Of a DNA stretch of 36,434 nt, positions 6,953 through 15,670 are shown one piece after another (the first letter of the stretch is position 1; the number at the start of each line of letters is the position of its first letter). Source of the stretch: Acidothermus sp. GTDB lineage: Bacteria > Actinomycetota > Actinomycetes > Acidothermales > Acidothermaceae. Both the position numbers and the translations under genes were made by a program. The notes beneath the pieces are model-generated. The model was given only the letters and a program-made list of their open reading frames with translations. It was not told the DNA's origin and did not search any database. The DNA is taken from positions 1 through 36,434 of the forward strand of contig JAIMAI010000022.1 in NCBI GenBank assembly GCA_023512015.1, given 5' to 3'.

Positions 6953-7780
6953 TTAGCCCGCCCGTTCTCCGCCTCGCCCAGGTCCCACCACGAAGCAGGC
7001 GATCGCAGCAGCAGCCGCGACATTCAGCGAATCGACCCCGGCGTGCATCGGGATCCGCACCCGAAGATCTGCCGCTTCCAGGGCCTTGTCCGACAAACCA
7101 GGGCCCTCTGCCCCGAGCAGCAGGGCGATCCGTTCCGACGGGTCCACCCGAAGACTCCGCACATCCACGGCTGCCGGATCGGGGGTGAGCGCCAGCAGCC
7201 GAAATCCCCATGCAGTCAACGCGCTGAGATCATCAGGCCAGCGGGCGGCTCGTGCGTACGGCACGGTGAAAACGGCGCCCATCGAGACCCGGACGCTGCG
7301 CCGGTAGAGCGGGTCCGCCGATTGCGGGCTCAGCACCACGCCGTCCATGCCCAACGCGGCCGCGCAGCGAAACACGGCCCCGAGGTTGGTGTGGTTGTTG
7401 ACGTTCTCCAAGACCACCAGCCGTCGGCAGGCCGCCACGAGATCGTCGATCGTCGGCAACGGACGGCGCGCGAAGGCCGCCAGCGCCCCGCGATGCACGT
7501 TGAAGCCGGTGATTTTCTGGAGCAATTCGGGTGAACCGACGTACACCGGGGCTTGCACCTCAGCGAATTCGGCCTCAAGGACCGGAAGCCAACGGGTCGA
7601 TACCAGAGCCGAGAGCATCCGGTATCCGGCAGCGAGCGCCCGCCGGATCACCAGGGTGCTCTCCGCGATGAACAGGCCGTGAGCCGGTTCGAGCCGTTTG
7701 CGCAGCTCGACGTCGGTGAGCGACCGATAATCCGCGAGCCTCGGATCTTCTGGGTCATCGACCTCGACGACGGTAGCCAC
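6953..7780 (-). CDS. SpoU/TrmH-family 2'-O-ribose RNA methyltransferase
   Basis: A 275-residue SPOUT methyltransferase. The three SpoU motifs are present: motif 1 at 126-145 (NVNNHTNLGAVFRCAAALG), motif 2 at 221-230 (LLGAEGPGLS) and motif 3 at 242-260 (RIPMHAGVDSLNVAAAAAI). Together they form the knotted AdoMet site. The N-terminal part (about 1-105), with the HGLFIAEST element, is the substrate-binding domain seen in rRNA methyltransferases such as TsnR/AviRb/RlmB relatives. It probably methylates a ribose in rRNA or tRNA; the exact target cannot be read. The GTG at 7780 is the only plausible start, and it lacks a strong ribosome site. Confidence 0.9.
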   Translation of the reverse strand: MATVVEVDDPEDPRLADYRSLTDVELRKRLEPAHGLFIAESTLVIRRALAAGYRMLSALVSTRWLPVLEAEFAEVQAPVYVGSPELLQKITGFNVHRGALAAFARRPLPTIDDLVAACRRLVVLENVNNHTNLGAVFRCAAALGMDGVVLSPQSADPLYRRSVRVSMGAVFTVPYARAARWPDDLSALTAWGFRLLALTPDPAAVDVRSLRVDPSERIALLLGAEGPGLSDKALEAADLRVRIPMHAGVDSLNVAAAAAIACFVVGPGRGGERAG

Positions 7781-7914
7781 GTGCGCATGATGCCGAACGC
7801 AAACCGGCGACGGGAAAGCATGGCCCGGTACCGTGAAGCTGCACGAGAACTCGAGACCACCCGCTGCCGCGCGAAAACGCCGTCAGGTGCACCGGAAAGG
7901 ATCAGCAGGGAGAG

Positions 7915-8127
7915 ATGGACGACCTGGAGCTCTTTCCCCGTCGGCCCGGCAGGCTCAGCCGAGGAGCCCGCAGCGCGATCGCGTTGTTCGGCAGCGGCTT
8001 CGTCACCGGAATGGCCCTCGCCCTTCTGTTCAGCACGCTCGTGCGGACCATCATCATCGCTGCCGCGGTGGTCATCGTCTTGGTGGCGTTGGCTCGGGCC
8101 GCCCTCGGCGGCCGCCGTCCCTTCTGA
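7915..8127 (+). CDS. Small two-helix membrane protein of unknown function
   Basis: A 70-residue protein with a basic N-terminus (RRPGRLSRGAR, 9-19) and two hydrophobic segments, about 20-42 and 45-63, ending in GGRRPF. GGGAGAG lies just before the ATG. It is transcribed divergently from the SpoU gene and converges with the TauE/SafE gene. I do not recognise the family. Codon use and the ribosome site support it as real. Confidence 0.65.
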   Translation: MDDLELFPRRPGRLSRGARSAIALFGSGFVTGMALALLFSTLVRTIIIAAAVVIVLVALARAALGGRRPF

Positions 8128-8172
8128 ACCGGCGGCAGCGGCCGCCGTCCCTGAGCCTGCGAAGGACGCCCC

Positions 8173-8937
8173 CTAGCCCGAGAGAAGCTTGGCGGCCACC
8201 ACCACCCCGACGACAACGATGATCCCGCGTAGCAGTCGGGGCGGGATCCGCCGTCCCACCGTCGCGCCGAGCTGTCCACCGATCACCGCGCCCAGGGCTT
8301 CCGCGAGCGCAAACCACCAGTGCACGGGCGCGACGACGGCGAAGATGACGGCGGCCACGCCGTTGACCACCGCGGCGAGCACGTTCTTGACTGCGTTGAG
8401 CCGCTGCAGGTGATCGTCGATGAAGACCCCGAGCAGCGCGATGAGGATGACCCCTTGGGCGGCACCGAAATAGCCGCCGTAGACGGCGGTGAGGAAGTTA
8501 CCGACGTCCATCAGGGGATCGAGACGTTCGGGGTGATGGCCGCGCAGCGCGTTGCGCCGACTCACCGCGCGGGCCAGCTGGGGTTGCACCAACACGAGCA
8601 GCGACGCCAGCAGCACGAGGAACGGCACGACTCTTTCAAAGGAGTGACTGGGAAGCGCCAGGAGCAGGACCGCTCCGACCAGCGCCCCGAGCAGGGACGA
8701 CACCACCAGACGCCAGACCCGGCGGCGTTGTCCGCCGAGTTCTTGCCGGTAACCAATCGCCCCGCTCACCGAGCCCGGAACCAGACCGACGGTATTCGTC
8801 ACGTTTGCGGCCAGCGGCGACAATCCCACCCCGAGCAGCACCGGAAAAGTGAGGAGCGACCCGGAGCCGACGATGGTGTTGACCGTTCCGGCCACGATCC
8901 CCGCCCCGAAAACTCCGGCGACGTCGAGAAAAGTCAT
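8173..8937 (-). CDS. Sulfite exporter TauE/SafE family membrane protein
   Basis: A 254-residue polytopic protein of the TauE/SafE (DUF81) family, with about eight transmembrane helices in two repeats. The first repeat carries GAGIVAGTVNTIVGSGSLLT (residues 10-29), with the small-residue motif characteristic of the family. The second carries the related YGGYFGAAQGVILIALLGVF. Family members are proposed to move sulfite, sulfoacetate or other organosulfur anions; the cargo here is unknown. The open frame continues 91 codons upstream to 9210, but that stretch is the shadow of the divergent transglycosylase gene. The ATG at 8937, whose product begins MTFLDVAG, is the real start. Confidence 0.9.
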   Translation of the reverse strand: MTFLDVAGVFGAGIVAGTVNTIVGSGSLLTFPVLLGVGLSPLAANVTNTVGLVPGSVSGAIGYRQELGGQRRRVWRLVVSSLLGALVGAVLLLALPSHSFERVVPFLVLLASLLVLVQPQLARAVSRRNALRGHHPERLDPLMDVGNFLTAVYGGYFGAAQGVILIALLGVFIDDHLQRLNAVKNVLAAVVNGVAAVIFAVVAPVHWWFALAEALGAVIGGQLGATVGRRIPPRLLRGIIVVVGVVVAAKLLSG

Positions 8938-9036
8938 CGCCGGCACATCCCGAGGATAAAGGTTGACCCACTCGGCGACCTCCCTCACACCGGCGGAGCC
9001 GTCAAGATTTCCGGCCCCGTCGCCGACGTCACGAGG

Positions 9037-10134
9037 GTGAGGGTTGCCTGCTCCTCGCTGCGTCGCGGCCCGACGTCCCGCCGTTTCCGCCGGCTCCTCG
9101 GCGTGCCGACCGCCGCCGCGCTCGCGCTCGTCCTCGTCGGGTCGCAGGCCAGCGCCGAGACCGCCGCGCAGGCCGAGCGCGAAGCGGCCCGGATCGCGGC
9201 AGCCGTCCATCAGCTCCAGCCGCAGGTGGATGCGGCACTCGCGGCGTACGAAGCAGCTTTGGACGGCGTCGCCCGCGCGGTCTCCGCATCCGTCGCTGCC
9301 CGTCGGGTCTACGAGACGTTACAGGCGGAGGCCGACCGCGCGGTCGCAGACCACCTCTCGGGGATCGTCGCGTTGTACGAAGACGGGGGCCCGTTGGGTC
9401 TCTACGCGGCGTGGATCGCAGACGGCGAGGTCCCGCCCGCCAGCCATCTCCCCTACGTCACCACGGTGTTGCAGATGCGGGGGGAATGGGCGGCGACCCT
9501 CAACCGGCTCGCAACGGCGGCGAAGCAACGTTGGGAAGCCGACGAAGCGGCCATCGACAGCGGCTTGGACACCGCCGCGACGGTGCAGCAGCGGTACCTG
9601 GCGTTGCAGGAGCTCCTGGATCGCGAGCAAGCGCTCCTCGACCAAGCCTCCGCGCGGGCTCGCACCCTAGCCGCTTACGAAGCCGCGGCGGCTGCCCTGG
9701 CGATGGCCCGCGCTGCGAGCGCACAAGCCGGAATGGCTGCTGCGGCGGAGGCGGTGGCCCTGCCCGTGCCGCCCACCTATAGGGAGCTGTATCAGGCCGC
9801 GGCAAAAACCTGCCCGGGGCTGCGCTGGCAAGTCCTCGCCGCCATCGGCCAGGTGGAAACGCATCACGGTCGGGGCAGCATGGTCTCCTCCGCAGGTGCG
9901 CTGGGTCCGATGCAATTCCTGCCGGCCACCTTCGTCCGCTATGCCAAGGACGGCAACGGAGACGGCAAAGCCGACATCTGGAATCCCGCGGACGCGATTT
10001 TCACCGCAGCCCGCTATTTGTGCGCCAACGGCGCGGGAAACGGAGACGCGGGTCTCCAAGCCGCGCTGTGGAACTACAACCACGCCGACTGGTACGTCCA
10101 GCTCGTCCTGGCGCTCGCAGCGAAGATCAGCTGA
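9037..10134 (+). CDS. Secreted lytic transglycosylase with N-terminal coiled coil (SLT/MltB-like)
   Basis: A 365-residue secreted peptidoglycan-cleaving enzyme. A basic n-region followed by GVPTAAALALVLVGSQASA gives a signal peptide ending near residue 41. Residues about 45-235 are Ala/Glu/Gln-rich and predicted as coiled coil, as in NlpC/P60-linked and divisome-associated hydrolases. The C-terminal domain (about 255-365) is a lytic transglycosylase: the likely catalytic Glu274 lies in AIGQVETHHG, followed by SSAGALGPMQFLPATF and a C-terminal ALWNYNHADWYVQLV. It should cut the MurNAc-GlcNAc bond, forming anhydro-MurNAc ends. The open frame extends far upstream, but GTG 9037 is the only start that places the signal peptide at the N-terminus. 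Its ribosome site is poor. Confidence 0.88.
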   Translation: MRVACSSLRRGPTSRRFRRLLGVPTAAALALVLVGSQASAETAAQAEREAARIAAAVHQLQPQVDAALAAYEAALDGVARAVSASVAARRVYETLQAEADRAVADHLSGIVALYEDGGPLGLYAAWIADGEVPPASHLPYVTTVLQMRGEWAATLNRLATAAKQRWEADEAAIDSGLDTAATVQQRYLALQELLDREQALLDQASARARTLAAYEAAAAALAMARAASAQAGMAAAAEAVALPVPPTYRELYQAAAKTCPGLRWQVLAAIGQVETHHGRGSMVSSAGALGPMQFLPATFVRYAKDGNGDGKADIWNPADAIFTAARYLCANGAGNGDAGLQAALWNYNHADWYVQLVLALAAKIS

Positions 10135-10161
10135 ACGCCACGACCTCTGCGCCCCGGCGGC

Positions 10162-11103
10162 TCAATCCCGCCGTTCGCCGTCGGGTTTCGGCTCCGTCGC
10201 CGGTGGGCGGCCGAAGAGTTGACCCACTCCCTCCAGGGCTTTGCTCAGTTCGCTCGGTACGATCCACACCTTGTTCGCTTCGCCCTGGGCTATCTGCGGC
10301 AACATTTGCAGGTACTGGTAGGCAAGGAGTTCGGGATTCACTTTTCCTTCGTGAATGGCGTGAAACACCGTCGCGATCGCCTGAGCCTGGCCGTTGGCTC
10401 GTAACGCCTGCGCTTCGGCGTCCGCCTTCGCCTGGGTCACCGCTGCCTGGGCCTGCCCTTCGGCCCGCAGGATGGCAGCCTGCTTCTCGCCTTCCGCGGT
10501 GAGGATCTGCGCTTGTTTCTGCCCCTCGGCGAGCAGCACCGCAGCCCGCTTGTCCCGCTCGGCGCGCATCTGCTTTTCCATCGAATCCTTGATGGAAATC
10601 GGCGGATCGATGGATTTCAATTCCACCCGGTTGACCCGAATCCCCCATTTGCCGGTCGCTTCGTCGAGTACCCCTCGCAATTGGGCGTTGATTTCCTCTC
10701 TCGAGGTCAGGGTCTTCTCCAGGTCCATGCCGCCGATGACGTTACGCAGCGTGGTAACCGTCAATTGTTCGATGGCTTGGATGTAATTGGCGATTTCATA
10801 GGTGGCCGCTTTCGCGTCGGTCACCTGGAAATACAGCACGGTGTCGATCCCCACGACCAGGTTGTCCTCGGTGATGACCGGCTGAGGGGGAAACGAGACG
10901 ACTTGCTCGCGCATGTCGATGAGCGGCCGCACGCGGTCGATGAACGGAACCACGATGTTGAGGCCCGGCGTGAGGGTGCGGTGATAGCGGCCGAGCCGCT
11001 CGACGATACCGGCTCTCGCCTGCGGAACGATCCGCACCGTCCGGCTGAGTACGATCAACACAAAGATCGCGATGATGATGAGGGCGACGACGGCAGCAGG
11101 CAT
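10162..11103 (-). CDS. SPFH/band 7 (stomatin-like) membrane protein
   Basis: A 313-residue protein with one N-terminal membrane helix (about 3-22), an SPFH/PHB domain (about 23-185) that includes TVRIVPQARAGIVERLGRY, and a long helical region (about 185-260) rich in Ala, Glu, Lys and Gln. Stomatin-like proteins form oligomeric membrane scaffolds that organise microdomains and regulate membrane proteases. The NfeD gene lies three bases upstream on the same strand, the standard bacterial pairing of an SPFH protein with its NfeD partner. The ATG at 11103 is well supported by the operon spacing. Confidence 0.93.
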   Translation of the reverse strand: MPAAVVALIIIAIFVLIVLSRTVRIVPQARAGIVERLGRYHRTLTPGLNIVVPFIDRVRPLIDMREQVVSFPPQPVITEDNLVVGIDTVLYFQVTDAKAATYEIANYIQAIEQLTVTTLRNVIGGMDLEKTLTSREEINAQLRGVLDEATGKWGIRVNRVELKSIDPPISIKDSMEKQMRAERDKRAAVLLAEGQKQAQILTAEGEKQAAILRAEGQAQAAVTQAKADAEAQALRANGQAQAIATVFHAIHEGKVNPELLAYQYLQMLPQIAQGEANKVWIVPSELSKALEGVGQLFGRPPATEPKPDGERRD

Positions 11104-11106
11104 GGG

Positions 11107-11538
11107 TTACTCCGTTCCGAACACCAAGGCGGTCGCGCCTTGGATTTGCACGACTTCGACGGTTGTCCCGGCTTCGTACACCTGCCCATCCAGGTAGGGA
11201 CGGGCGGTCCACAACTCACCGTCAATCTTGACCTGCCCGTGGTGCGCATCGACCCGCTCGACGACCACCCCTCGCCGTCCCACCAGAGCATCAACCCCGG
11301 TACGCAACGCGGGCCGGGTCTGCAAATGGGCGCGCGCGATGGGCCGGACCACCCCGAGCAACGCGACCGCGCTTCCGACGAATGCCACCAGCTGGGCGAC
11401 GACCGGTCCACCGACCACCGCGACGACCAACGCGATGACTGCGGCCACTGCGATGAAACCGAGGATGAGGGTGAGGGTCACCGCTTCGGCACCCGCGCAC
11501 ACCGCCGCGACGATCGTCCAGATCAACCAGGCCGGCAT
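11107..11538 (-). CDS. NfeD-like membrane protein
   Basis: About 143 residues. Three or four hydrophobic helices (residues about 3-85) are followed by a C-terminal OB-fold domain (about 90-143) with VGRRGVVVERVDAHHGQVKIDGELWTAR-type strands (split here by residue use). This is the short NfeD form that lacks the ClpP-class protease domain. NfeD OB domains partner stomatin-like SPFH proteins, and the SPFH gene follows after three bases, so they are one operon. I chose ATG 11538. An in-frame GTG at 11559 is possible. TACCAT lies six bases before the ATG (plus-strand positions 11545-11550), so the transcript could be leaderless. Confidence 0.9.
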   Translation of the reverse strand: MPAWLIWTIVAAVCAGAEAVTLTLILGFIAVAAVIALVVAVVGGPVVAQLVAFVGSAVALLGVVRPIARAHLQTRPALRTGVDALVGRRGVVVERVDAHHGQVKIDGELWTARPYLDGQVYEAGTTVEVVQIQGATALVFGTE

Positions 11539-11601
11539 GCCTCGATGGTACGCGGCCACCCGATTATCCGGGGAAGCGTACGATTTTCAGCGGACCCTCG
11601 T

Positions 11602-12411
11602 TCACCCGTCGGGCGCGCTGTGCGCGAAATAGCGCCCATCTCGATGCTCGACGAGCAGCCGACGCCCGAAAGCGGCGGAGAGCGTATCGGCGGAGAGGGT
11701 CTGCGTGAGCGGACCGGCGGCGACGGCCCTGCCGCGGCTCAATACCAACAGATGAGTGATCCCCAGTGGGATTTCCTCGACGTGATGGGTGACGAGCACG
11801 GTTGCGGGGGCACGGGGGGAAATAAGGAGTCGGTGTAGATGGCCGAGGAGCTCTTCCCTACCGCCGAGATCGAGGCCCGCAGCCGGCTCGTCGAGGAGAA
11901 GTAATTCCGGGTCGCTCATGAGGGCCCGTGCGATTTGGACCCGCTTGCGTTCGCCCTCCGACAAACTTCCGTAGCGGCGATCCGCAAGGTGGGCCACCCC
12001 GAGAGCCTCCAGCATCCCCCGAGCCCGCACGACGTCGTGATCGTCGTACTGCTCCCGCCACCGCCCGATCACGGCGTAACCAGCGGTGAGGACGACGTCC
12101 AACACCCGCTCGGAGAACGGCAGCCGGTCGGCGAGTGCCGCGCTGGCGAAACCGATGCGGGGCCGGACCTCGAACACGTCTACGGCCCCGAGGCGTTCGC
12201 CGAGCACCTCGACGGAGCCGCGGGTCGGGAACCATTGCGTGGCAAGGAGGCGAAGCAGCGTCGTCTTGCCCGCGCCGTTCGGGCCGAGGATCGCCCACTG
12301 CTCCCCCGCTCGCACCTGCCAATCGAGGTTCGCGAGGAGGGTCGCCCCACCCCGGATCACCGTCACATCCGATAGGCGCACGACGGCGTCGTCACGTGCT
12401 TGGCCGGCCAT
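11602..12411 (-). CDS. Orphan ABC transporter ATP-binding protein
   Basis: A 269-residue ABC ATPase. Walker A is GPNGAGKT (43-50), the signature is LSEGE (150-154), Walker B is LLLLDEP (about 169-175) and the H-loop is VTHH (207-210). The signature has Glu in place of the usual Gly. LSxGE variants and the overall sequence recall the ModF/YhjX-like group of soluble or iron-complex-type ATPases. No permease or binding protein is encoded next to it, so its partner must be elsewhere, or it acts without a transporter. It lies 46 bp downstream of the rpf-like gene on the same strand. TAGGTT sits nine bases before the ATG, which may indicate its own promoter and a very short leader. Confidence 0.9.
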   Translation of the reverse strand: MAGQARDDAVVRLSDVTVIRGGATLLANLDWQVRAGEQWAILGPNGAGKTTLLRLLATQWFPTRGSVEVLGERLGAVDVFEVRPRIGFASAALADRLPFSERVLDVVLTAGYAVIGRWREQYDDHDVVRARGMLEALGVAHLADRRYGSLSEGERKRVQIARALMSDPELLLLDEPAAGLDLGGREELLGHLHRLLISPRAPATVLVTHHVEEIPLGITHLLVLSRGRAVAAGPLTQTLSADTLSAAFGRRLLVEHRDGRYFAHSAPDG

Positions 12412-12457
12412 GATGGCACGAACCTACCGGGAGACTCCCTCGTGCAGCGAGGCGCCG

Positions 12458-13222
12458 TCAACGCCCGAAGAGCGCACCCCACACCTGGGGCCCGGCGACC
12501 GCGGGGACCTCGACGTGGAGATGGTTCGCGCGCTCGAAAGCGGTCGTCGCCGCCGCGGTTTGCGGACCGTAACGGCCATCTATGGCGATTTGGTATCCGC
12601 GGGCGACGAGAGCCATCTGCAGCAACCGCGCGTCTTGGCGGACCTGCCAGATGTCGCGAACGGAGAGGTAATGCCCGTCCCACGGGACCGACGGCAGGCT
12701 GGTCGGGGTAACCGTCGACGACCGGACCGACCTTGCGGGAACCGCGTGGTCGACGGCCTCGACTGGCGTCGCAGAAGGCACGGGGGAACGCGGGGCACTT
12801 CGACTAGCCACTCGATCATCGATGAGGCCGAGCTTGCGGGAGCACGCGGGCCACGGCTGCCATCCACGCTGGGCGTAAAGCCGGCGGGCCGCTTCGTCTT
12901 GCACTGCGGGGGGCGCGTCGGACGGCAAACCGCTGTACCCCAGGCCCCGCCAGGTCGGGAGATCGAACTGGTAGGCGCCGTAGTACCCGTTGCCGGTGTT
13001 GATCCGGTAATTGCCGCTGGACTCACACATGCGCAGGGCGGCCCACGTGTCGCTCCCGACTGCCGAGGCGGCGCCCGCCCCGACCGTCTCACCTGTGATC
13101 ACGGCGACGGCGACACCCGTCGCGGCCACCGTGCGACCGGCCGCCGTCGGTGGAGCGGGCTTGGCGTGCCGTGGACCCCGAGGCTTGGCGTGCCGTGGAC
13201 CGCGGTAGCTGTGTGCCCCCAT
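12458..13222 (-). CDS. Resuscitation-promoting-factor-like transglycosylase with peptidoglycan-binding domain
   Basis: A 254-residue secreted protein. The N-terminus is very basic and contains two copies of RGPRHAKP, then a hydrophobic segment (about 30-55). The Rpf transglycosylase-like domain (about 57-133) has WAALRMCESSGNY with the catalytic Glu67, the GYYGAYQFDLPTWRGLG core, and Cys66/Cys127 able to form the usual disulfide. After a Ser/Pro-rich linker, residues about 185-254 form a PG_binding_1 domain. Rpf enzymes cleave peptidoglycan and help dormant actinobacteria resume growth. A perfect ribosome site (AAGGAGGT, six bases before ATG) fixes the start. It is transcribed from the promoter at 13321-13349. 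I looked for a c-di-AMP riboswitch, common upstream of rpf genes, and do not see one. Confidence 0.92.
   Translation of the reverse strand: MGAHSYRGPRHAKPRGPRHAKPAPPTAAGRTVAATGVAVAVITGETVGAGAASAVGSDTWAALRMCESSGNYRINTGNGYYGAYQFDLPTWRGLGYSGLPSDAPPAVQDEAARRLYAQRGWQPWPACSRKLGLIDDRVASRSAPRSPVPSATPVEAVDHAVPARSVRSSTVTPTSLPSVPWDGHYLSVRDIWQVRQDARLLQMALVARGYQIAIDGRYGPQTAAATTAFERANHLHVEVPAVAGPQVWGALFGR
13159..13201. repeat. 24-bp-period direct repeat in the rpf-like gene
   Basis: The 19-base unit GCTTGGCGTGCCGTGGACC occurs at 13159-13177 and 13183-13201. On the minus strand it encodes the duplicated RGPRHAKP octapeptide in the basic region before the membrane segment. It looks like a recent in-frame duplication. 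Confidence 0.9.
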
Positions 13223-13320
13223 GCGCTGACCTCCTTGGTAGCCATCGCCGTACTCGGCGCGCGTCTTCGTGGGCGACCTCGACGTCTCGGCGCGCCTCCT
13301 TGACCTTGTGTCACGAAAAC

Positions 13321-13349
13321 GCTATAAGCGCGTCCCCCGAACGGGTCAA
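13321..13349 (-). promoter_or_regulatory. Predicted sigma-70-type promoter of the rpf-like gene
   Basis: On the minus strand, TTGACC (plus positions 13344-13349), a 17-bp spacer and TATAGC (13321-13326). The match to TTGACA/TATAAT is good and the spacing ideal. A leader of about 90 nt precedes the start codon at 13222. Confidence 0.7.
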
Positions 13350-13363
13350 TCAAATTGAGAAAA

Positions 13364-13392
13364 TCTGTGGAAATCTTCCGTGATTCTGTGGA
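13364..13392. repeat. Two TCTGTGGA direct repeats, 21 bp apart, upstream of the rpf promoter
   Basis: Copies at 13364-13371 and 13385-13392. The spacing equals two helical turns, placing both on the same face of the DNA just upstream of the -35 box. This is a candidate activator site. The second copy also resembles a DnaA box (TATCCACAG on the minus strand). Confidence 0.45.
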
Positions 13393-13431
13393 TAGGCGGT
13401 CCTGCGAATCGGTGGTCCCCCGGCGTGGGCG

Positions 13432-14201
13432 TCACGCCCCAACGGCATGCACTCCGCCGTCCACGTGCACGATCTCTCCGGTGGTCTTCGGGAACCAGTC
13501 GGAGAGCAGCGCCACCACCGCCCGTGCCGGCGGCTCCCCATCGGCGAGGTCCCACGTGAGCGGAGCTCGCTCCGTCCAGATTCGCGCGAGGGATTCGAAT
13601 CCCGGGATGCCCTTCGCCGCCACCGTACGCACCGGACCGGCGGAGACCAGATTGACCCGGATACCCCGCGGCCCCAAATCCCGCGCGAGGTAGCGGGCGC
13701 AGGACTCGAAGGCGGCTTTGGCCACTCCCATCCAGTCGTAGAGCGGCCAGGCCACCGACGCATCGAAATCCAATCCGACGATCGCTCCGCCGCTTTCATC
13801 GAAAAGCGGAAGCGCTGCGGTGGTCAAGGCTTTCAACGAATACGCCGAAACGTGCAGCGCCGTGGCGACGTCTTCCCACTCGGTGTGCAGGAATTTCCCG
13901 CCGAGGGCGGATTCCGGCGCGAACGCGATGGCATGCACCACGCCGTCGAGACCGGATACGTGTTCCCGGACCCGGTCGGGCAGCGCCGACAGATCGGTGG
14001 TATTCGTCACGTCAAGCTCGATCACCGGCGCCGGCTTCGGTAGTCGGCCGGCGATCCGTTCGGTGAGTCGAAAAGCCCGACCGAACGACGACAACACCAC
14101 TTCGGCCCCTTCTTGCTGCGCCAGACGCGCCACGTGGAAAGCAATCGACGCGTCCGTCAGGACCCCGGTGACCAGTACACGTTTTCCTGCGAGAATCCCC
14201 A

Positions 14202-14202
<1 letters not shown>
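13432..14202 (-). CDS. fabI: Enoyl-[acyl-carrier-protein] reductase (NADH), FabI/InhA type
   Basis: A 256-residue short-chain dehydrogenase-fold enzyme that catalyses the last reduction of fatty-acid elongation, trans-2-enoyl-ACP to acyl-ACP with NADH. The cofactor loop GVLTDASIAFHVA (13-25) is the FabI/InhA form of the glycine-rich motif. The active site Tyr155-x6-Lys162 lies in YDWMGVAK, and SAGPVRTVAAKGI follows as in InhA. The C-terminus ends in IVHVDGGVHAVG. Its start overlaps the fabG stop by one base (TGATG), the same order as mabA-inhA in mycobacteria, which supports the assignment. It is the target family of isoniazid- and triclosan-type inhibitors. Confidence 0.95.
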
Positions 14203-14921
<719 letters not shown>

Positions 14922-15149
14922 TCACTGCACCGGCGTCTGCGGCGCTGCGAAGCGCCGCGACCGCAGGGTATCGGACGGCGGCATTGCGCCGAGCGGCGTA
15001 GCGGGGTCCACCACCCGGAGGGGTCTCCACCCCCGCCCAGCGGCGCAACACAAATCGCGCCAACCGGCTCTGCCGAAGCCCGTGTCCCGAACCGATGCAG
15101 AGGATGTCGTTCCGCCGGGAACACCCGAATGCTCCTCAGGGAGGCCGCC

Positions 15150-15518
15150 ATGAGCACTATGACCGCGGAAAGCACCGGAACCGTCCACACCACCGTTCTC
15201 ACCGACGGCATCGTGGTCCGCCTCGACGGCTCCCTCGACGTGGCAAGCCTTCCCGAGCTGCGCGCCGCCCTCCTCAGTGAGCGTCCGGCCGGCCGCGACG
15301 ACATCGTCGTCGACGCCGGCAGGGTCACCGAAGTACACGAACGAGCCCTCGCGATCCTCGTCGCCGCCGCGGACTGGGCGGGACACACCGGCGGCCGACT
15401 CCGGTTCGCCGCGATGTCCCCGGCCCTGCGCGAGACCGCTCGGTACTTCGCCGTCCAAGACTTGCTGCCGCTTCTGCCCGGTCTAGGGGGGCGGGCAGAA
15501 ACGACAGCATCCGCGTAG
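15150..15518 (+). CDS. STAS-domain (anti-anti-sigma-like) protein lacking the canonical phosphoserine site
   Basis: A 122-residue single STAS domain. The fold pattern is clear: GIVVRLDGSLDVASLPELRAAL near the N-terminus, then DIVVDAGRVTEV before the long helix. In active anti-anti-sigma factors the loop before that helix reads D-S-S/T-G-L and carries the serine phosphorylated by the anti-sigma kinase. Here the aligned residues are His63-Glu64-Arg65-Ala66-Leu67, so the serine is replaced by Glu. The protein may bind a partner constitutively, mimic the phosphorylated state, or serve another STAS function. The ATG at 15150 has CAGGGAGG five bases upstream. A GTTCC-GCCG-GGAAC inverted repeat (15109-15122) lies in its leader. 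Confidence 0.85.
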   Translation: MSTMTAESTGTVHTTVLTDGIVVRLDGSLDVASLPELRAALLSERPAGRDDIVVDAGRVTEVHERALAILVAAADWAGHTGGRLRFAAMSPALRETARYFAVQDLLPLLPGLGGRAETTASA

Positions 15519-15570
15519 GGGGACGGCGCACCCGGCAGGCAGGCACCCTCTCCAAGCCGTTCCCCGACTC

Positions 15571-15610
15571 CCACCGCCCCGCCGTTCTCGCGCACCCGGC
15601 GGGGCGGTGG
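15571..15610 (+). terminator. Intrinsic-type terminator after the STAS gene
   Basis: A perfect 14-bp GC stem (15571-15584 with 15597-15610) and a 12-nt loop. There is no T tract. It sits between the STAS gene and tldD and should insulate them. Confidence 0.75.
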
Positions 15611-15670
15611 CGCGTCCGGGACCTTCGCGTGACGTCGTAGGGTGTCGGGGGAATTGCGACAGGAGGTCCC

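Noticed and set aside
6465..6956. 163-codon plus-strand frame between the cyclase and SpoU genes
   Set aside because: It has no family likeness and runs through the hairpins of the RNA candidate; only its last codons have a possible ribosome site.
8320..9036. 239-codon upstream extension of the lytic transglycosylase
   Set aside because: It is antisense to the TauE/SafE gene and would bury the signal peptide inside the protein.
13309..13334. A second ECF41-like promoter, TGTCACG-N15-CGTC, on the plus strand
   Set aside because: It points into the 3' end of fabI with no plus-strand gene ahead, the spacing is one base short, and it overlaps the better-supported rpf promoter region.
13364..13392. 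DnaA boxes or a replication origin
   Set aside because: Only one copy is close to the consensus (8 of 9 bases), and there is no AT-rich unwinding region, dnaA or dnaN nearby.
13223..13431. c-di-AMP (ydaO-type) riboswitch upstream of the rpf-like gene
   Set aside because: These riboswitches are common before actinobacterial rpf genes, but the conserved core segments are not present here.
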